DNA of 64,000 nucleotides from Ruminococcus flavefaciens (GTDB lineage: Bacteria > Bacillota > Clostridia > Oscillospirales > Ruminococcaceae), in the NCBI RefSeq assembly GCF_900119075.1, contig NZ_FPIP01000004.1:1-64000 (forward strand), written 5' to 3'. Under the pieces are notes generated by a model, which was not told where the DNA came from, did no database searches, and worked only from the letters and a program-made list of their open reading frames with translations. The stretch's first letter is position 1. Each line of letters begins with the position of its first letter. The position numbers and the translations under genes were made by a program. This document shows, in pieces, positions 61,625 through 64,000 of this stretch.

Positions 61625-62824
61625 ATGAATAACAAGGCTAAATACATTTCTATACTTGCAGCATTTTCGCTGCTCACAGGCTGCGGAGCATTAAACAGCA
61701 GCTCCAACAGCACAGAAACAGGCATACAGGCAAAGACAGAGGCTTCCACAGCGGCAGACACCACAACAGACTGCTGTGAGGGCAAGGAAAAGGACTGCTG
61801 CAAGGAGGAGCCGAAGGACTGCTGCGGAGACAGCGCTGAGGCAGTTATCGGCAAGCCTGAAAAGACCGACATCAACATCGGCTATCTGAATTCAACAGCT
61901 CATCTGCTTGCATTCGTTGCTGCCGAGGAGGGCTACTTCAAGGAGGAGGGACTCAACGTTACTCTCACACAGTTCTCCAGCGCAGCAGAGCTGGTAAACG
62001 GTCTTGAATCCGACAAGCTTGACGTTGCGTTCATCGGCTCGGTGCCGACTCTCACATTCCTCAGTCAGGGACATGATATCTCGGTCATCGGCGGAGCAAT
62101 GACAAACGGTCACGGCTACGTTATTAAGTCCGAATTTGCGGATAAGGACGAACAGGGCGTTGAGATACTCAAGGGCAGAAACGTTGCTTCCGTAAAGAAC
62201 AGCGTTCAGGACGCAGAGCTCCAGATACTTCTCAAGAATGCACACATTGAGATAGGCGAGGGGGCTGACAAGGTAAATATCGTTTACTTTGACAGCCAGA
62301 AGGACGCTTATGCAGCTCTTCTCAACAAGAATATCGACGCAGCTTCGGCATATTCGCCATACACTTCACTTGCAAAGTCGCAGGGCTACAAGGTAGTTTA
62401 CTACTGCGCACACGAAAAGGCACTGGAGAACCAGCCATGCTGCCGTCAGGTCGCAAAGACTTCTGCTGTAAAGGATAATCCAAACACATTCACAGCTCTC
62501 GAAAGAGCATTTATCAAGGCTTATCACCTTACACAGAGCGACCACGCAAAAACAATAAAGGACGTTAAGAAATACATCGACATAGAGGAAGATTTCATCG
62601 AAACAGAGGTTTACGGCGGCTTCAGCGTATCAAGCCCCGATCCTGACAAGCAGGGTACTCTGACTCTTAAAGATACTATCGTAGAGCTTGGCTACACCGA
62701 GGACTTCGACATTGAGCCGCACTACAACACAGACATCTACAAGAAAGCTCTTGACAGCATTTTAGCTGAGAGCAAAGATGACATCTACTCATCATTAAAG
62801 GAGCATTTTGATGACTACGAATAA
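61625..62824 (+). CDS. ABC transporter substrate-binding lipoprotein (SsuA/TauA-like), Cys-rich
   Basis: A 399-residue lipoprotein: signal 'YISILAAFSLLTGC' with lipobox Cys20. A flexible segment with three Cys-Cys pairs ('TDCCEGKEKDCCKEEPKDCC', about residues 42-61) follows, then an SsuA/TauA/NrtA-like binding domain ('DINIGYLNSTAHLLAFVAAEEGYFKEEGLNVTL', 'ELVNGLESDKLDVAFIGSVPTLTFLSQG'). It captures a small ligand outside the cell and hands it to the transporter. The Cys pairs and 'ENQPCCRQVAK' in the domain are unusual and suggest metal or thiol binding. RBS GAAAGGTG fits ATG 61625. The end overlaps the ATPase gene by 14 nt. Confidence 0.9.
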   Translation: MNNKAKYISILAAFSLLTGCGALNSSSNSTETGIQAKTEASTAADTTTDCCEGKEKDCCKEEPKDCCGDSAEAVIGKPEKTDINIGYLNSTAHLLAFVAAEEGYFKEEGLNVTLTQFSSAAELVNGLESDKLDVAFIGSVPTLTFLSQGHDISVIGGAMTNGHGYVIKSEFADKDEQGVEILKGRNVASVKNSVQDAELQILLKNAHIEIGEGADKVNIVYFDSQKDAYAALLNKNIDAASAYSPYTSLAKSQGYKVVYYCAHEKALENQPCCRQVAKTSAVKDNPNTFTALERAFIKAYHLTQSDHAKTIKDVKKYIDIEEDFIETEVYGGFSVSSPDPDKQGTLTLKDTIVELGYTEDFDIEPHYNTDIYKKALDSILAESKDDIYSSLKEHFDDYE

Positions 62825-63629
62825 AATTGAGATAAAAGACCTTACGGTCAATTACATTGAAAACAAACGAAGCTTCAACGCCCTCCACGACGTATCATTC
62901 GGAGTGGGCAGGGGAGAGTTCGTCAGCGTTATCGGAGCCAGCGGCTGCGGAAAGTCCACGCTTCTCAGCGTACTTGAGGGACTTTATACTCCCGCAGGGG
63001 GCTCGGTGCAGATAGACGGCAAGGAGCTTCACGGCACAGGCACAGAGCGCGGAGTGGTATTTCAGCACTACTCCCTGTTCCCGTGGATGACTACAAGAAA
63101 GAACATCGAGTTCGGCATAAAGCAGTCACGCCACGACGTAAAGCGCAGCGAACGCGCTAAGATAGCAGACGAGTTCCTCACAAAGGTGGGACTTACAGGC
63201 TTCGGCAGCAAGTATCCCTCACAGCTCTCAGGCGGTATGCAGCAGAGAGCGGCTATTGCAAGAGCTCTTGCAATGGATACCGAGATACTCCTCATGGACG
63301 AACCGTTCTCCGCTATTGACGCAAAGAACCGCGTTATATTGCAGGAGCTTCTCCTTAAATTATGGGAGGGCGACGGCACTGAGGAGCGCAAGACAGTAGT
63401 TTTCGTAACTCACGATATCGACGAGGCTATACTTCTTTCCGATAAGATAGTAGTTCTTACAGCTCACCCCGGTACTGTAAACGAGGTAGTGAACGTTCCT
63501 TTTGAGCGTCCACGCAGACGTGAGGACTTGGTAAAGACAGACGAGTACGGAAAGTTCCGCAACAGGCTCCTGTCACTGCTTTACAGCGATATTGCCGAGC
63601 GTATCGGCGGAGATGAGGTGGTACTATGA
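62811..63629 (+). CDS. ABC transporter ATP-binding protein (SsuB/TauB-like)
   Basis: A 272-residue ATPase with all ABC motifs: Walker A 'GASGCGKST', Q-loop 'VFQHYSLFPWM', signature 'LSGGMQQRAAIARAL', Walker B 'ILLMDEPFSAID' and H-loop 'VFVTHDIDEAI'. The 'FQHYSLFPWMT' and 'THDIDEAILLSDKIVVLTAHPG' wording is typical for nitrate/sulfonate/taurine importers. AAAGGAG (62797-62803) fits ATG 62811. ATGA overlap with the permease gene. Confidence 0.95.
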   Translation: MTTNKIEIKDLTVNYIENKRSFNALHDVSFGVGRGEFVSVIGASGCGKSTLLSVLEGLYTPAGGSVQIDGKELHGTGTERGVVFQHYSLFPWMTTRKNIEFGIKQSRHDVKRSERAKIADEFLTKVGLTGFGSKYPSQLSGGMQQRAAIARALAMDTEILLMDEPFSAIDAKNRVILQELLLKLWEGDGTEERKTVVFVTHDIDEAILLSDKIVVLTAHPGTVNEVVNVPFERPRRREDLVKTDEYGKFRNRLLSLLYSDIAERIGGDEVVL

Positions 63630-64000
63630 CATTCAGAAAACGCTACCTCCGCATAACACATCTGCTGTTCATAGCACTGCTGCTGATACAGCTTCTTCCC
63701 GACAAGTCCACAAAGGACGTATTCACAAGCTCACTCATTATATTTGCAGTAGGACTTGAAATCATAGTCCTTGCCGCTTCTTCATTTATCAAAAAGGAAG
63801 AGGGACTGTCGCTTCTTCTGGATATAACAGGCTTTGTATATGTGCTTCTTGCAGTATGGTCACTGGCAACGGCAAAATACAACGTGCTCAACGACCTGCT
63901 TTTCCCTGCACCGGGCAAGGTGATACACCAGTTCACCGAGGACAGGTCGGCTATCCTCACAAATATAGTCAGCTCACTGGGAACCACTGTCAAGGGCTTT
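63626..64000 (+). CDS. ABC transporter permease (N-terminal part, runs off the window)
   Basis: The ATG overlaps the ATPase stop (ATGA). The 125 visible codons start 'MTFRKRYLRITHLLFIALLL' and contain three membrane segments ('SSLIIFAVGLEIIVLAASSF', 'GFVYVLLAVWSLATA'), then 'FPAPGKVIHQFTEDRSAI' and 'TNIVSSLGTTVKGF', the standard start of SsuC/TauC-type permeases ('LPSPxxVxxxF...L..H...SLxRxxxGF'). An extra pair of N-terminal helices compared with the usual SsuC is visible. Confidence 0.9.
   Translation, partial: MTFRKRYLRITHLLFIALLLIQLLPDKSTKDVFTSSLIIFAVGLEIIVLAASSFIKKEEGLSLLLDITGFVYVLLAVWSLATAKYNVLNDLLFPAPGKVIHQFTEDRSAILTNIVSSLGTTVKGF

Overview
The window looks like chromosome of a low-to-medium GC, Gram-positive, anaerobic gut or rumen Clostridia, most likely Ruminococcus or a close relative. 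The signs are two secreted proteins with cellulosome-type dockerins (a pectate lyase and a CotH/Cthe_2159-like protein), a hybrid-cluster-protein locus, strong AGGAGG-type ribosome binding sites, many EAL proteins and VanZ/DUF89-type genes. The genus is an inference from content; no rRNA is present.

Layout. (1) 1-5.9 kb: a cut-off VanZ-like gene, then a Crp/Fnr regulator divergent from a ferredoxin-hcp-flavin-protein operon with an 18-bp palindrome between them, a DEDDh exonuclease and an SRAP protein. (2) 6.0-13.7 kb: a five-gene defence operon from one good promoter: type I restriction-modification hsdR-hsdM-hsdS, a DpnII/MboI-like PD-(D/E)XK nuclease gene and an unrecognised gene. (3) 13.8-22.4 kb: an integrated mobilizable element with a short relaxase and ribbon-helix-helix partner, a 605-aa unknown, a 253-aa unknown paired with a HerA/VirD4-like ATPase, two small paralogous HTH genes (one with an in-frame TGA) and a tyrosine integrase next to a tRNA 3'-end fragment (attachment site). 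(4) 22.7-32.8 kb: a DUF5131-DUF4186 fusion, a long-hairpin repeat, the pectate lyase, a DUF89 protein, the dockerin-CotH protein and an EAL protein. (5) 33.2-55.6 kb: the most unusual part. A consensus promoter drives three small secreted or membrane proteins with a YAWF/AWFT signal (SipW/TasA-like), a fourth membrane-anchored protein and a 3671-aa beta-solenoid surface protein. A second, broken copy follows: a 5'-truncated first gene that begins exactly at the YAWF codons, a 607-bp block about 99% identical to the first copy, a second gene whose body diverges exactly after AWFT, a truncated third gene, an inserted mobilization module (oriT-like region, MobC, relaxase and an overprinted third gene), then a remnant of the C-terminus of a second giant protein. 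(6) 55.6-64 kb: a membrane EAL protein, a cytoplasmic PBP-EAL-beta-helix fusion, and an ABC transporter operon (Cys-rich lipoprotein, ATPase, start of permease) behind a 17-codon leader peptide inside a hairpin.

How it may fit together (inference): the AWF operon appears to build a secreted fibre or matrix with a giant adhesin; three EAL phosphodiesterases around it suggest a c-di-GMP-controlled surface lifestyle; the mosaic second copy suggests exchange of variable bodies behind conserved leaders.
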